Below are positions 7,994 through 16,019 of a stretch of DNA of 64,000 nucleotides, piece by piece. The translations under genes and the position numbers were made by a program. The notes under the pieces were generated by a model. The model did no database searches and was not told where the DNA came from. It saw only the letters and a program-made list of their open reading frames with translations. Position 1 is the stretch's first letter. Each line of letters opens with the position of its first letter. Source of the DNA: an uncultured bacterium (GTDB lineage Bacteria; Cyanobacteriota; Vampirovibrionia; Gastranaerophilales; Gastranaerophilaceae); assembly GCA_902791985.1 (NCBI GenBank), contig CADAYD010000012.1, positions 1 through 64,000 of the forward strand, given 5' to 3'.

Positions 7994-8066
7994 GCGTCCT
8001 TAGTTCAGTTGGTAGAACGTCGGTCTCCAAAACCGGATGTCGAGGGTTCGAGTCCTTCAGGGCGCG
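7994..8066 (+). tRNA. trnW: tRNA-Trp (anticodon CCA)
   Basis: The 73-nt cloverleaf is complete. A 7-bp acceptor stem (GCGTCCT with AGGGCGC, one G-U), D arm GTTC/GAAC, anticodon stem TCGGT/ACCGG around CTCCAAA and a GGTTCGAGTCC T arm are all present. The discriminator is G and CCA is not encoded. It sits between rpmG and secE, the classical position. Confidence 0.97.
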
Positions 8067-8091
8067 ATTTATAAGATAAAGGAACAGTAAA

Positions 8092-8283
8092 ATGAATGAA
8101 ATGATGGAATCAATTAAAACATATTTCAAAGGTGTAAAAGCCGAATGGGGCAGAATCAGCTGGCCCGAACGCAGGCAAATTATAGCTGAAACAGTGTCTG
8201 TAATTGTTATTGTATTCTTTTTTACTGTTGCAATTTACTGTATAGATTTACTTTTTAAAGGACTTTTAAGTCTTATAAAATAA
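8092..8283 (+). CDS. secE: preprotein translocase subunit SecE
   Basis: The 63-residue protein has the single-membrane-span form of SecE. It has a short amphipathic N-terminus with the signature VKAEWGRISWPERRQI, then one transmembrane helix (VSVIVIVFFFTVAIYCIDLLF). It stabilises the SecYEG channel in the inner membrane. It lies between tRNA-Trp and nusG, as in many bacteria, and is preceded by AAAGGAACAG. Confidence 0.96.
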   Translation: MNEMMESIKTYFKGVKAEWGRISWPERRQIIAETVSVIVIVFFFTVAIYCIDLLFKGLLSLIK

Positions 8284-8314
8284 ATATATAACCAAATTAT
8301 AATATAGGTGGCTT

Positions 8315-8941
8315 ATGACGAAGAAAGAAAAAACAATGGAAGAACAACTGAATGAAGATATCGCTGAAGAAAAAGCGATGGAACAAGCAGAAGTTGAAGC
8401 ACAAGATGCAAAAAAATCTCAGAAAAGATGGTACATAGTTCATACTTATTCCGGTTATGAAAATAAGGTAAAAGTAAACCTTGAAAAACGTGTTGAATAT
8501 ATGAACATGGGTGATAAAATCTTTAGAGTAGAAGTTCCTCAAAAGACTGTTGTACAGGTAAAGAGCGGGAAGAAACAAGAAAAAGAAGAAAAAATCTTTC
8601 CGGGATACGTGCTTGTTGAAATGATTATGGACGAGGACAGCTGGTATGTTGTAAGACACACTTCAGGGGTTACAAAATTTGTTGGTTCAGTTAAGAAGCC
8701 TATCCCAGTTAAAGAAAGTGAAATTAAAAGAATATTGCACAGAACATCATCTCAAGTTGAAAAAGTTGAGCTTGATGTCAAAGTTGGTGATAAAATCAGA
8801 ATTGTATCAGGTCCGTTTGCTGACTTTGATGCAGATATCATTGAAGTTTATCCTGATAAATCAAAACTTCGTGCAAATGTTTCAATTTTTGGTCGTGAAA
8901 CGCCTGTTGAATTGGAATATAATCAAATAAATAAATTATAA
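8315..8941 (+). CDS. nusG: transcription termination/antitermination factor NusG
   Basis: The 208-residue protein has the NusG N-terminal domain (RWYIVHTYSGYENKVK, FPGYVLVEM, VRHTSGVTKFVG). It ends with a KOW domain (VGDKIRIVSGPFADFDADI). It binds RNA polymerase and couples it to Rho or the ribosome. An acidic extension of about 35 residues precedes the core domain. The AGGTGG ribosome site supports the ATG at 8315. Confidence 0.97.
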   Translation: MTKKEKTMEEQLNEDIAEEKAMEQAEVEAQDAKKSQKRWYIVHTYSGYENKVKVNLEKRVEYMNMGDKIFRVEVPQKTVVQVKSGKKQEKEEKIFPGYVLVEMIMDEDSWYVVRHTSGVTKFVGSVKKPIPVKESEIKRILHRTSSQVEKVELDVKVGDKIRIVSGPFADFDADIIEVYPDKSKLRANVSIFGRETPVELEYNQINKL

Positions 8942-8949
8942 AAAGTAAT

Positions 8950-9012
8950 ATGCGATTTTTCGCATTATAGGTACACAAAACTGTGGAAGAGGCATGACCT
9001 CGTTATTACCAC
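8950..9012 (+). promoter_or_regulatory. structured leader of rplK (possible L1 target)
   Basis: Between nusG and rplK a hairpin (TGCGA/TCGCA, 8951-8964) is followed by a nested structure with outer GTGG/CCAC (8983-8986 with 9009-9012) and inner GAGG/CCTC. Ribosomal protein L1 represses rplKA by binding such leaders in other bacteria. The match here is by position and shape only. Confidence 0.4.
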
Positions 9013-9026
9013 AAAAGGAGAAAAAA

Positions 9027-9455
9027 ATGGCAAAAAAAGTAGTAGGAAAAATCAAACTTCAAATTGAAGCCGGAAAAGCAAATCCGTCACCTCCAGTTGG
9101 TCCTGCATTGGGTCAACATGGTGTAAACATCATGGATTTTTGTAAACAATTCAATGCAAAAACTCAAGACAAAGCAGGATACATCATCCCTGTAATTATT
9201 GATGTATATGAAGACAGAAGTTTTACTTTTGTAATCAAATCCCCACCTGCCCCTGTATTGATTAAAAAAGCCTTAAATCTTCCAAAAGGTTCATCAGTTC
9301 CAAACAAAGATAAAGTAGGCGAAATTACAAGAGCACAGCTTGAAGAAATTGCAAAAACCAAAATGGATGATTTAAACGCTACAACTATGGAGGCTGCAGT
9401 TAAAATGATTGCAGGTTCTTGCAGAGCAATGGGCGTAACGGTTAAAGAAGATTAG
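9027..9455 (+). CDS. rplK: 50S ribosomal protein L11
   Basis: I chose the ATG at 9027, directly after ACAAAAGGAGAAAAAA, rather than an upstream in-frame start that would add 11 atypical residues. The 142-residue product has the L11 signature [25 protein letters not shown] cut across its N-terminal domain and an RNA-binding C-terminal domain ending [10 protein letters not shown]-like. It forms the GTPase-associated centre stalk base with 23S rRNA. Co-transcribed with rplA. Confidence 0.96.
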   Translation: MAKKVVGKIKLQIEAGKANPSPPVGPALGQHGVNIMDFCKQFNAKTQDKAGYIIPVIIDVYEDRSFTFVIKSPPAPVLIKKALNLPKGSSVPNKDKVGEITRAQLEEIAKTKMDDLNATTMEAAVKMIAGSCRAMGVTVKED

Positions 9456-9531
9456 TACAAAATGGAAGGGTTTAGGTTGGCATTAAAATGCTGACAAAAG
9501 TACCCGCTAACACCATGAAAGGAATAAAATA

Positions 9532-10254
9532 ATGAGTAGATTAACTAAAAAACAACAAAAAACTCAACAGATGATGGAAGGCTTTAATCAGCCGGCAACC
9601 GCTGTTGATGCAATAAAAAAATTACAGGAAATTTCAAAAGAAGTTTCTAAGTTCAATGAAACAGTTGAATGCCACATGAGATTAGGTATTGACGTACGTC
9701 AAGCTGATCAGCAGATTCGTTCAACCGTTGTATTACCTGCAGGTTTGGGTAAAACAGTCAGAGTTTGCGTTATCGCAAAAGGTGCAAAGGCTTCTGAAGC
9801 AACTGAAGCCGGTGCAGATTTTGCAGGAGCAGAAGAAATCATTGATAAAATTTCAGACGGCTGGTTTGAATTTGATACATTGATTGCAACTCCCGACTGT
9901 ATGGGTATGCTCGGTAAACTCGGTAGAGTTTTAGGGCCGAAAGGCTTGATGCCGAACCCGAAAACAGGTACCGTAACAATGGATATTGCTAAAGCTGTTA
10001 AAGATGCTAAAGCAGGTAAAGTTGAATACAGAGCAGATAAACAGGGTATGATTCACTGCCCTATCGGGAAAATTCAGTTCAGCGAAGAAGATTTGGTTAA
10101 AAACTATGCAACATTAGCTGATGCAGTTTTGAAATCTAAACCGTCTTCTGCAAAAGGAACTTATGTTAAATCAATTTACTTATCAACAACAATGGGACCG
10201 GGGATTAAATTAGACCCGAAAACCTTCGCTGCTGAAGTAAAAGAATTGGTTTAG
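9532..10254 (+). CDS. rplA: 50S ribosomal protein L1
   Basis: The 240-residue protein has L1 hallmarks: [19 protein letters not shown], the conserved [19 protein letters not shown] region and [14 protein letters not shown]. It builds the ribosomal L1 stalk and usually represses its own operon by binding the leader mRNA. Ribosome site AAAGGAATAAA. A strong terminator follows at once, so rplJ and rplL, often next, are not in this operon. Confidence 0.97.
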   Translation: MSRLTKKQQKTQQMMEGFNQPATAVDAIKKLQEISKEVSKFNETVECHMRLGIDVRQADQQIRSTVVLPAGLGKTVRVCVIAKGAKASEATEAGADFAGAEEIIDKISDGWFEFDTLIATPDCMGMLGKLGRVLGPKGLMPNPKTGTVTMDIAKAVKDAKAGKVEYRADKQGMIHCPIGKIQFSEEDLVKNYATLADAVLKSKPSSAKGTYVKSIYLSTTMGPGIKLDPKTFAAEVKELV

Positions 10255-10271
10255 TCTAATAATGAAAACTT

Positions 10272-10310
10272 AAAAAGCGATGGATTTATTCCATCGCTTT
10301 TGTTTTTTTA
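10272..10310 (+). terminator. terminator of the rplKA operon
   Basis: AAAAGCGATGGA pairs with TCCATCGCTTTT, followed by GTTTTTTT. Confidence 0.85.
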
Positions 10311-10466
10311 GTAGTCTTTTTCTGATACTGTGCCTTCGCCTTTAACGCTATACCATTCATTATCTTCCATTGGATCAAAATAATGGTCACGGTATTCAGC
10401 TCTGAAATCTGTTGATTTTAATGTAGTCTCATCTTTACTATCCTGAATTATTTTGTTAGTTAGCAT
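10308..10466 (-). CDS. hypothetical small protein (52 aa)
   Basis: An ATG frame of 52 codons encodes MLTNKIIQDSKDETTLKS and continues to a Glu/Asp/Tyr-rich end with EWYSVKGEG. The composition is protein-like and codon use is similar to neighbours, but no good Shine-Dalgarno precedes the ATG. The stop overlaps the T-run of the rplA terminator. No family is recognised. Confidence 0.4.
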   Translation of the reverse strand: MLTNKIIQDSKDETTLKSTDFRAEYRDHYFDPMEDNEWYSVKGEGTVSEKDY

Positions 10467-10513
10467 TGTTTGTTCTAAATAACACAATATTTTGTTTATA
10501 ATTTATAAAATTT

Positions 10514-10789
10514 TTATGCTGCATATTTTGCAGGATTTATGTTTTTGAGTTTATCCGCAAGGATAATAACATAATCTACGACTGTTCTTTCAGCATCGGG
10601 TTTTGCTTTTGATTTTTCGGCAAATGTTTCAATTAGCGTAAAAATAATATTTTTTGCACGATTTACCCTTTCATTTTTTCTTGGCATAATACTTTCGCCT
10701 AAAGAAATTGCTTTTGCAACTTTTGATTGTGGGGCAACTGAACTGACAGCCGACATTGCTGCTTTCACAGGAGAAACACTCATAGACAT
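10514..10789 (-). CDS. hypothetical protein (91 aa)
   Basis: The start at 10789 is preferred over a longer frame because AAAGGTAGG lies before ATGTCTATG. The product begins MSMSVSPVKAAMSAVSSV. A basic middle (RKNERVNRAKN) and a helical C-terminus (VVDYVIILADKLKNI) follow. No domain is recognised. Like several small proteins in this window it has a Ser/Val/Pro-rich, probably unstructured N-terminus. Confidence 0.55.
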   Translation of the reverse strand: MSMSVSPVKAAMSAVSSVAPQSKVAKAISLGESIMPRKNERVNRAKNIIFTLIETFAEKSKAKPDAERTVVDYVIILADKLKNINPAKYAA

Positions 10790-10932
10790 AATAAGACCTA
10801 CCTTTCTGAAATATAAACCATTTTTCCACTTCACTGTAAATTTACTAAAACATTTTTTTTAAACTTTTTGCGCTTTTAAAAAAAATTGTTACAATATTAA
10901 TAATTCATGCAAAAAAATCGCAGGAGAAAATT

Positions 10933-11295
10933 TTGAATAAAAACAGTACAATTGGTGAAAATATAACAAGACCTTGGGGATTTTACAGAGTAATAGCACA
11001 AGGTAAAAATTATGCGTCAAAAGTTATTCATGTTAATGTCGGGCAGAGGCTTTCAGTTCAATCGCATAATCACAGGGCTGAACACTGGGTTGTTGCTTGT
11101 GGCAAAGCAAAGGTTTTGTTGAATGACAAGGAATTTGTTTTAGAAGTCGGACAGAGTGTTGATATTCCTGTCAAAGCAATACATTCTCTTGCAAACCCTT
11201 ATGACGAAGCACTTGAAATTATTGAACTTCAAATGGGAGAAATTATATCAGAAGACGATATTATAAGATATTCCGATATTTATGGCAGAGTTTAA
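10933..11295 (+). CDS. cupin protein, mannose-6-phosphate isomerase type II-like
   Basis: The 120-residue protein is a single cupin barrel. It resembles the C-terminal isomerase domain of bifunctional GDP-mannose pyrophosphorylase/phosphomannose isomerases (TRPWGFYRV, SVQSHNHRAEHWVVACGKA, VDIPVKAIHSLANP). The two His plus Glu of SHNHRAEHW and the later His of AIHSL are the expected metal ligands. The start is TTG at 10933 after GCAGGAG. As a stand-alone domain it could be an isomerase or a sugar-binding cupin; substrate is inferred. It overlaps the next, convergent gene by 4 nt. Confidence 0.8.
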   Translation: MNKNSTIGENITRPWGFYRVIAQGKNYASKVIHVNVGQRLSVQSHNHRAEHWVVACGKAKVLLNDKEFVLEVGQSVDIPVKAIHSLANPYDEALEIIELQMGEIISEDDIIRYSDIYGRV

Positions 11296-11852
11296 AGTTC
11301 ATCAAACGGTGAAATTTTTACTTCTCGGAAGCCGTCATTGAGCGCATCTAAAGTGTTTTTTTTCTCCAATACTGCATCACTAATTTGTAGATTAGAGACC
11401 AATACTTCATCGGTACATGTTCTGTATGCAAGATGTGTAGGGCTTTTGCCGTCTTTCAAAAATGTTGTCGGAATTTTTAAATAATCAAGCAAATCAACAA
11501 ATTTATTCCAAATATCCTGACTTTGTTTTGAATTTTTAGAGCCGACAAGTACAGCCTGCAAATTTTTATCTTTCAAATCAATATTATTTCTCAAAAAATT
11601 CAGAACATTAGAAAAAATATGATTATCTTTATTAAGCGGGATAAGATGCATCAAAACTGCTTTATCCCCGTTTGTAATCAGGCAGGAAGTACAGTCGCAG
11701 ACTCTTTGGGTGAAAACATCTTTACCAATCCGACTTGAACTGATTGCCCACGGGTAATCAACAAGATTATCACGGCTGAATGACGAAGTTATTTTATTAA
11801 AATCCTGCCAATACATTGGTACTATTTTTGATGTAAAAGAGATGTCTGTCAT
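11292..11852 (-). CDS. hypothetical protein (186 aa)
   Basis: The protein starts MTDISFTSKIVPMYW, an N-terminal style shared loosely with other unknown proteins here. It continues with alternating hydrophobic strands: VCDCTSCLITNGDKAVLMHL and KNLQAVLVGSKNSKQ. The strand-Cys-strand-His arrangement is faintly like CheD-type deamidases, but spacing and flanking motifs do not match well, so I make no functional call. There is no signal peptide. It converges on the cupin gene with a 4-nt overlap. Confidence 0.6.
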   Translation of the reverse strand: MTDISFTSKIVPMYWQDFNKITSSFSRDNLVDYPWAISSSRIGKDVFTQRVCDCTSCLITNGDKAVLMHLIPLNKDNHIFSNVLNFLRNNIDLKDKNLQAVLVGSKNSKQSQDIWNKFVDLLDYLKIPTTFLKDGKSPTHLAYRTCTDEVLVSNLQISDAVLEKKNTLDALNDGFREVKISPFDEL

Positions 11853-11953
11853 ATTTTATTATTTATTTTTGATACAATACCATACCCGTATTTGCAGCAT
11901 TTTGTGTGAAATAGTACAACTGCTGCCTTCCTAATTATGGGGGTGGTGCGGGT

Positions 11954-12319
11954 TTATTTATAATAAACCCGAAAAAATAAAAATTTGCGCTCTTTTTCTT
12001 CTTTATAAGGATGTAATATTTCAGGATTATTTTTATCCCTTATGTATAATGGCTTTCTTCTCGGTGGTTCTGTTTTTATTTGGGTAATTTGTTTTGGGGG
12101 GATGTGAACTTGTTTGGTTTTTGGTGCTTCCCCGTTATTCAGTACATAGTTGGCATACTCAATTTGTTTGTCATAATGTTCTTGCGGCTTACTTCTAAAT
12201 TTTTTTATAAATTTAAAATATTCCGTTTGGTATTTGCCTATGGGTATAAAAGTTACGCAAGCAGATATAAATACGGATATTAATAAGAATACAAATACAA
12301 TTCTAATTGCAAATTTCAT
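11954..12319 (-). CDS. small predicted lipoprotein
   Basis: The 121-residue protein has a lipoprotein-type signal: MKFAIRIVFVFLLISV followed by ISAC with Cys21 as the candidate lipid-modified residue. A basic, Lys/Pro-rich periplasmic part follows (PPKQITQIKTEPPRRKPLYI). The function is unknown. The ATG is 6 nt after TATTAT, with TTTACA 17 bp further upstream, and has no Shine-Dalgarno, so translation is probably leaderless. A hairpin (CGGGTTTATT arms) overlaps the stop codon. Confidence 0.6.
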   Translation of the reverse strand: MKFAIRIVFVFLLISVFISACVTFIPIGKYQTEYFKFIKKFRSKPQEHYDKQIEYANYVLNNGEAPKTKQVHIPPKQITQIKTEPPRRKPLYIRDKNNPEILHPYKEEKERKFLFFRVYYK

Positions 12320-12325
12320 AAGAAA

Positions 12326-12354
12326 ATAATATCAGTTTCATGAATAAATGTAAA
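12326..12354 (-). promoter_or_regulatory. leaderless promoter of the small lipoprotein gene
   Basis: On the minus strand TTTACA, a 17-bp spacer and TATTAT are followed by 6 nt and the ATG at 12319. Confidence 0.65.
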
Positions 12355-12403
12355 ATAATTGTATATATAGCATGAGTAATTTATAATAATATTTGGGTAG
12401 TAT

Positions 12404-12441
12404 TCCCTTTAGTCGGCGTACTGCCGCTTTCCCAAAAGGGA
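12404..12441 (+). promoter_or_regulatory. structured 5' leader of hppA
   Basis: The outer stem TCCCTTT/AAAGGGA encloses CGGC-GTACT-GCCG. It lies just before the AGAAGGAGAG ribosome site. It does not match a riboswitch class I can name; it may simply be an mRNA-stabilising hairpin. Confidence 0.35.
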
Positions 12442-12472
12442 CATAAAACTAAAATAAAAGAAGGAGAGATAT

Positions 12473-14851
12473 ATGATTAAAAAAATTACTGCTTTAATGG
12501 CATTATTTATGACATCAGTTGCTCCTGCTTTTGCAAGTGAAGCGGATTTGGTTGTTCCGTTGCTTTTGATAGGTCTTGGAATTTCTGTCATCGGACTTTG
12601 TTTCGGGTTATGGAAATTTTTGGAAGTCAAAAAACTTGAAGTCCATTCTGCAATGGCAGCCGTAGGCAACACAATTTTTGAAACCTGTAAAACATATCTT
12701 GTTCAGCAGGGCAAATTTTTACTTGCACTTGAAATAATAATCGGTGCATGTATTGCGTTTTATTTCGGATACTTGCAGCAGATGGGCTGGACAGGAGTCT
12801 TGACTATTTTAGGATGGTCTGTAATCGGCATTTTAGGCTCTTATGCGGTTGCATGGTTTGGTATCAGAATGAATACTCTGGCAAACGCAAGAACCGCTTT
12901 TGCATCATTAAAAGGTAATCCGTTGAATATACTCAATATTCCTTTAAAAGCAGGTATGAGTATCGGAGTCTTGTTAGTTTCGGTAGAACTTATTATGATG
13001 CTTATAATTCTACTGTTTGTTCCTGGCAAAATCGCTGGTGCGTGCTTTATCGGGTTTGCTATCGGTGAATCTTTGGGTGCATCTGCTTTGCGTGTAGCAG
13101 GTGGTATTTTTACCAAAATTGCTGACATTGGTTCTGATTTAATGAAAATTCAATTTGGCATCAAAGAGGATGACCCTCGTAATCCCGGTGTTATTGCTGA
13201 TTGCACAGGTGACAACGCAGGCGATTCTATCGGACCTACGGCTGACGGGTTTGAAACATACGGTGTAACCGGCGTTGCTCTTGTAAGTTTCATTTTGCTT
13301 GCGGTTTTGGGCAGCGGAAATCAAGTTCAATTATTGGCTTGGATTTTTGTAATGAGATTTTTAATGATTGTAACCTCAGTTGTTGCATATGGTATAAATG
13401 CTTTGTGGGATAAATTCGTTTATTCTAAAAAGGTTCAAAAATTTGATTTCGAAGTACCTTTGACAAGACTTGTTTGGATAACATCAATTCTTTCTATCGG
13501 TATGACTTACGGCGTAAGCGCATGGTTACTGAATCCTTTAGGGCACGGAATTTGGTTTATTTTGGCAACAATTATTTCCTGCGGAACTTTAGGCGCAGCG
13601 TTAATACCTGAATTTACTAAAATATTTACCTCTCCAAAGGCTAAACATACTGAAGAAGTCGTAACTGCATCTCGTGAGGGCGGTGCTTCTTTGACAATTT
13701 TGTCAGGTATAGTTTCAGGAAATTTCTCAGGATTTTGGATTGGTTCTGTTATCGTATTTTTAATGGCGCTTGCATACATCGCAAGTACATTTATTCCTGA
13801 TTCTTTGATGCAATACTCTTCTGTATTTGCATTCGGGCTTGTTGCATTCGGATTCTTAGGGATGGGGCCTGTTACGATTGCGGTTGATTCTTACGGCCCC
13901 GTAACTGATAATGCGCAATCAGTATATGAATTATCTTTAATTGAAGAAATTCCTGATGTGGCTAAGGAAATTGAAGTGCAGTATTCATTTACACCTGATT
14001 TTGAAAATGCTAAAAAATATTTGGAAGAAAATGACGGTGCAGGTAATACTTTCAAAGCGACCTCAAAACCTGTTTTAATCGGTACTGCGGTTGTCGGTGC
14101 AACCACAATGATTTTCTCATTGATTTTGGTTATCCAAAACACTTTGGGGATTCAACCTGAAATGATTTTGAACCTGTTAAACCCGTACACTTTGCTGGGT
14201 TTATTGATGGGTGGCGCAGTCATATACTGGTTTAGCGGTGCTTCTATGCAGGCTGTTACAACAGGGGCGTATAGAGCGGTTGAATATATCAAAGAACACA
14301 TTAAACTTGGTGAAAGTGATGAAAAGAGTGCAAATGTTGCAAACTCAAAAGAAGTTGTAAAGATTTGTACACAATACGCTCAAAAAGGTATGGTAAACAT
14401 CTTTATCGCATTGTTTACCTTTGCTCTTGCGCTTGCTTGTCTTTCTGCTCCTTCGGAAAAATCACTGCTTGCGGTTTCATTCTTTGTAAGTTACCTGATT
14501 GCGATTGCGATATTCGGCTTATTCCAAGCGGTATTTATGGCAAACGCAGGCGGGTGCTGGGATAACGCAAAGAAAATTGTAGAAGTTGATTTGGCAGAAA
14601 AGGGAACACCTTTGCACGAAGCAACTGTTGTCGGAGATACGGTTGGCGACCCTTTCAAAGATACATCTTCGGTTGCGATGAACCCGATTATTAAATTTAC
14701 GACCTTGTTTGGCTTACTTGCAATGGAAATTGCGATTAACGAAAACTTCCGTGACATAGCACCTTATGTCGGTATCGTATTTTTAATAATTGCTTTAATC
14801 TTTGTTGTACGTTCTTTCTACGCAATGAGAATTCCGACAAAGAAGGGGTAA
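12473..14851 (+). CDS. hppA: membrane-bound ion-translocating pyrophosphatase
   Basis: The 792-residue, about 16-helix protein hydrolyses PPi and pumps H+ and/or Na+ across the inner membrane. The pyrophosphate site motifs are DNAGDSIGPTADG (around residue 250), GPVTDNAQSVYEL and DTVGDPFKDTSS near the C-terminus. In place of the common ADNAGG motif there is TDNAQS, and GNTFKATSKP replaces the GNTTxA loop. I remember similar changes from a Bacteroides-like subgroup in which Na+ and H+ transport has been described. The Lys in GNTFKA argues for K+ independence, but subgroup rules may not hold here. A signal-like N-terminus (MALFMTSVAPAFAS) precedes the first helix. Single gene with its own terminator. 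Confidence 0.94.
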   Translation: MIKKITALMALFMTSVAPAFASEADLVVPLLLIGLGISVIGLCFGLWKFLEVKKLEVHSAMAAVGNTIFETCKTYLVQQGKFLLALEIIIGACIAFYFGYLQQMGWTGVLTILGWSVIGILGSYAVAWFGIRMNTLANARTAFASLKGNPLNILNIPLKAGMSIGVLLVSVELIMMLIILLFVPGKIAGACFIGFAIGESLGASALRVAGGIFTKIADIGSDLMKIQFGIKEDDPRNPGVIADCTGDNAGDSIGPTADGFETYGVTGVALVSFILLAVLGSGNQVQLLAWIFVMRFLMIVTSVVAYGINALWDKFVYSKKVQKFDFEVPLTRLVWITSILSIGMTYGVSAWLLNPLGHGIWFILATIISCGTLGAALIPEFTKIFTSPKAKHTEEVVTASREGGASLTILSGIVSGNFSGFWIGSVIVFLMALAYIASTFIPDSLMQYSSVFAFGLVAFGFLGMGPVTIAVDSYGPVTDNAQSVYELSLIEEIPDVAKEIEVQYSFTPDFENAKKYLEENDGAGNTFKATSKPVLIGTAVVGATTMIFSLILVIQNTLGIQPEMILNLLNPYTLLGLLMGGAVIYWFSGASMQAVTTGAYRAVEYIKEHIKLGESDEKSANVANSKEVVKICTQYAQKGMVNIFIALFTFALALACLSAPSEKSLLAVSFFVSYLIAIAIFGLFQAVFMANAGGCWDNAKKIVEVDLAEKGTPLHEATVVGDTVGDPFKDTSSVAMNPIIKFTTLFGLLAMEIAINENFRDIAPYVGIVFLIIALIFVVRSFYAMRIPTKKG

Positions 14852-14870
14852 AATATAACAATTAACATAT

Positions 14871-14908
14871 AAAAGTAAGGTGCATCGTCTGACGTACCTT
14901 ACTTTTTT
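14871..14908 (+). terminator. terminator of hppA
   Basis: An 11-bp stem (AAAAGTAAGGT, 14871-14881, with 14896-14906) ends in a T6 run. Confidence 0.8.
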
Positions 14909-14947
14909 GTGTACTTCATTATTGAATCCTTCGGCTTTGTCTACGCA

Positions 14948-14968
14948 TACAAGTTTGCACAACTTGTA
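14948..14968. promoter_or_regulatory. perfect inverted repeat upstream of the TrmB-family gene
   Basis: TACAAGTT-TGCAC-AACTTGTA lies about 80 bp before the regulator's start. Its perfect symmetry makes it a candidate operator, possibly autoregulatory; this is inferred. Confidence 0.4.
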
Positions 14969-15014
14969 CCTCGTTGGTTTATTTTGTATCTTCATCGGAG
15001 AGGTCGTTCATATC

Positions 15015-15043
15015 TTGAAACTCCAAACATAATTTGCTAAAAT
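15015..15043 (+). promoter_or_regulatory. leaderless promoter of the TrmB-family gene
   Basis: TTGAAA (15015-15020), 17 bp and TAAAAT (15038-15043) are followed by 6 nt and the ATG at 15050. Confidence 0.7.
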
Positions 15044-15049
15044 TGCATT

Positions 15050-15847
15050 ATGGATAATCTTGTTGAAAAATTTAAGAGTTTAGGGTTTAACTCATACGAG
15101 GCAAAGGTTTACATCGCCCTATTAAAAAAATATCCCTCAACGGGTTATGAGGTATCTCAAATGGCAAATATCCCGCAGTCAAGAGCCTATGATGCCCTAA
15201 AATCACTCGCTTTGGAGAAAATCGTTATTGCATCTGACGATAAACCTCAAAAATATTCCCCGATAGCGCCAAAAGAACTCACCCAAAGGTTTAAACGCAA
15301 AATCAATTCAACAATAGAATATCTTGAAAAGAAACTTCCTGATGTCAAGGAGGATTATAACGAGCCGCTGCACACTATTTCAGGCTACGAAAATATTTTA
15401 AATAAATTGAAAGAAATCATAAAAAATACCAAAAAATCTATTTATATCGAAATCTGGAAAGAGGATTTTAAGCACGTTGAAAAAGAGTTGAAAAATGCTT
15501 ATGACAAAGATGTGGATGTCAAGATTGTCGCATTAGACGGTTTTACAACAAATTTCGGGCTTGTTTATCAGCACGCCGGAGCAAAGGAGATTGAACACTA
15601 TGCTGGCAGCCGTTTAATTTATATTCTGTCAGATACTCAGGAATGTCTTTTTGGTAAAATTGAATATGAAGCGACTTGGACAAAAAATATTGATGTTGCT
15701 TATCTTCTTTTGAATTTTATTGTCCATGATATGTATTTGCTTGATGTCGGGCAGAATTTCCCCGAACAATTAAAGTATTTTTACGGCGCAGGGATGAAAA
15801 AATTAAAAAATAAGATTTTATCTCAGGGAGGGGTAAACATTCATTAA
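15050..15847 (+). CDS. TrmB family transcriptional regulator
   Basis: The 265-residue protein has an N-terminal winged helix (LGFNSYEAKVYIALLKKYPSTGYEVSQMANIPQSRAYDALKSL) typical of TrmB. A coiled linker follows, then an effector-sensing domain with the family's PLD-like fold (IYIEIWKEDFKHVEKEL...VKIVALDG). In archaea TrmB regulators control sugar uptake and metabolism; in bacteria targets vary. The ATG is 6 nt after the -10 box without a ribosome site, so a leaderless mRNA is expected. A perfect inverted repeat at 14948-14968 could be its operator. The gene stands alone, so no regulon can be named. Confidence 0.85.
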   Translation: MDNLVEKFKSLGFNSYEAKVYIALLKKYPSTGYEVSQMANIPQSRAYDALKSLALEKIVIASDDKPQKYSPIAPKELTQRFKRKINSTIEYLEKKLPDVKEDYNEPLHTISGYENILNKLKEIIKNTKKSIYIEIWKEDFKHVEKELKNAYDKDVDVKIVALDGFTTNFGLVYQHAGAKEIEHYAGSRLIYILSDTQECLFGKIEYEATWTKNIDVAYLLLNFIVHDMYLLDVGQNFPEQLKYFYGAGMKKLKNKILSQGGVNIH

Positions 15848-15870
15848 TAGGCCATTGAGGTAACAAGACT

Positions 15871-15888
15871 ATTTAAAGTGAATGGTGA
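15871..15888. repeat. copy of a short dispersed repeat
   Basis: TTTAAAGTGAATGGTGAA shares 17 nt with 40395-40411. It lies in the gap between the TrmB-family gene and prfA, which otherwise holds only the prfA promoter. Confidence 0.4.
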
Positions 15889-15985
15889 ATAATGAATAGA
15901 TTTTTGCGGGATTAATTATTATTAAATTGCGTGATAGTATCGATAATGACTATTTACTACTTAATATTCGCTTATTTCCTTATCC

Positions 15986-16013
15986 TTGCATTTCCCTATG
16001 TTCTTGCTATTAT
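15986..16013 (+). promoter_or_regulatory. leaderless promoter of prfA
   Basis: TTGCAT (15986-15991), 16 bp and TATTAT (16008-16013) are followed by 6 nt and the ATG at 16020. Confidence 0.6.
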
Positions 16014-16019
16014 TGAATT

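Noticed and set aside
11292-11852. CheD-like deamidase call for the 186-residue protein
   Set aside because: Only a loose Cys-strand-His pattern is seen. The conserved Gly-Ser-Cys-Val context of CheD is absent.
12841-14757. Several long minus-strand frames opposite hppA
   Set aside because: They are antisense to a clear membrane pyrophosphatase, have no ribosome sites, and their hydrophobicity mirrors the sense helices.
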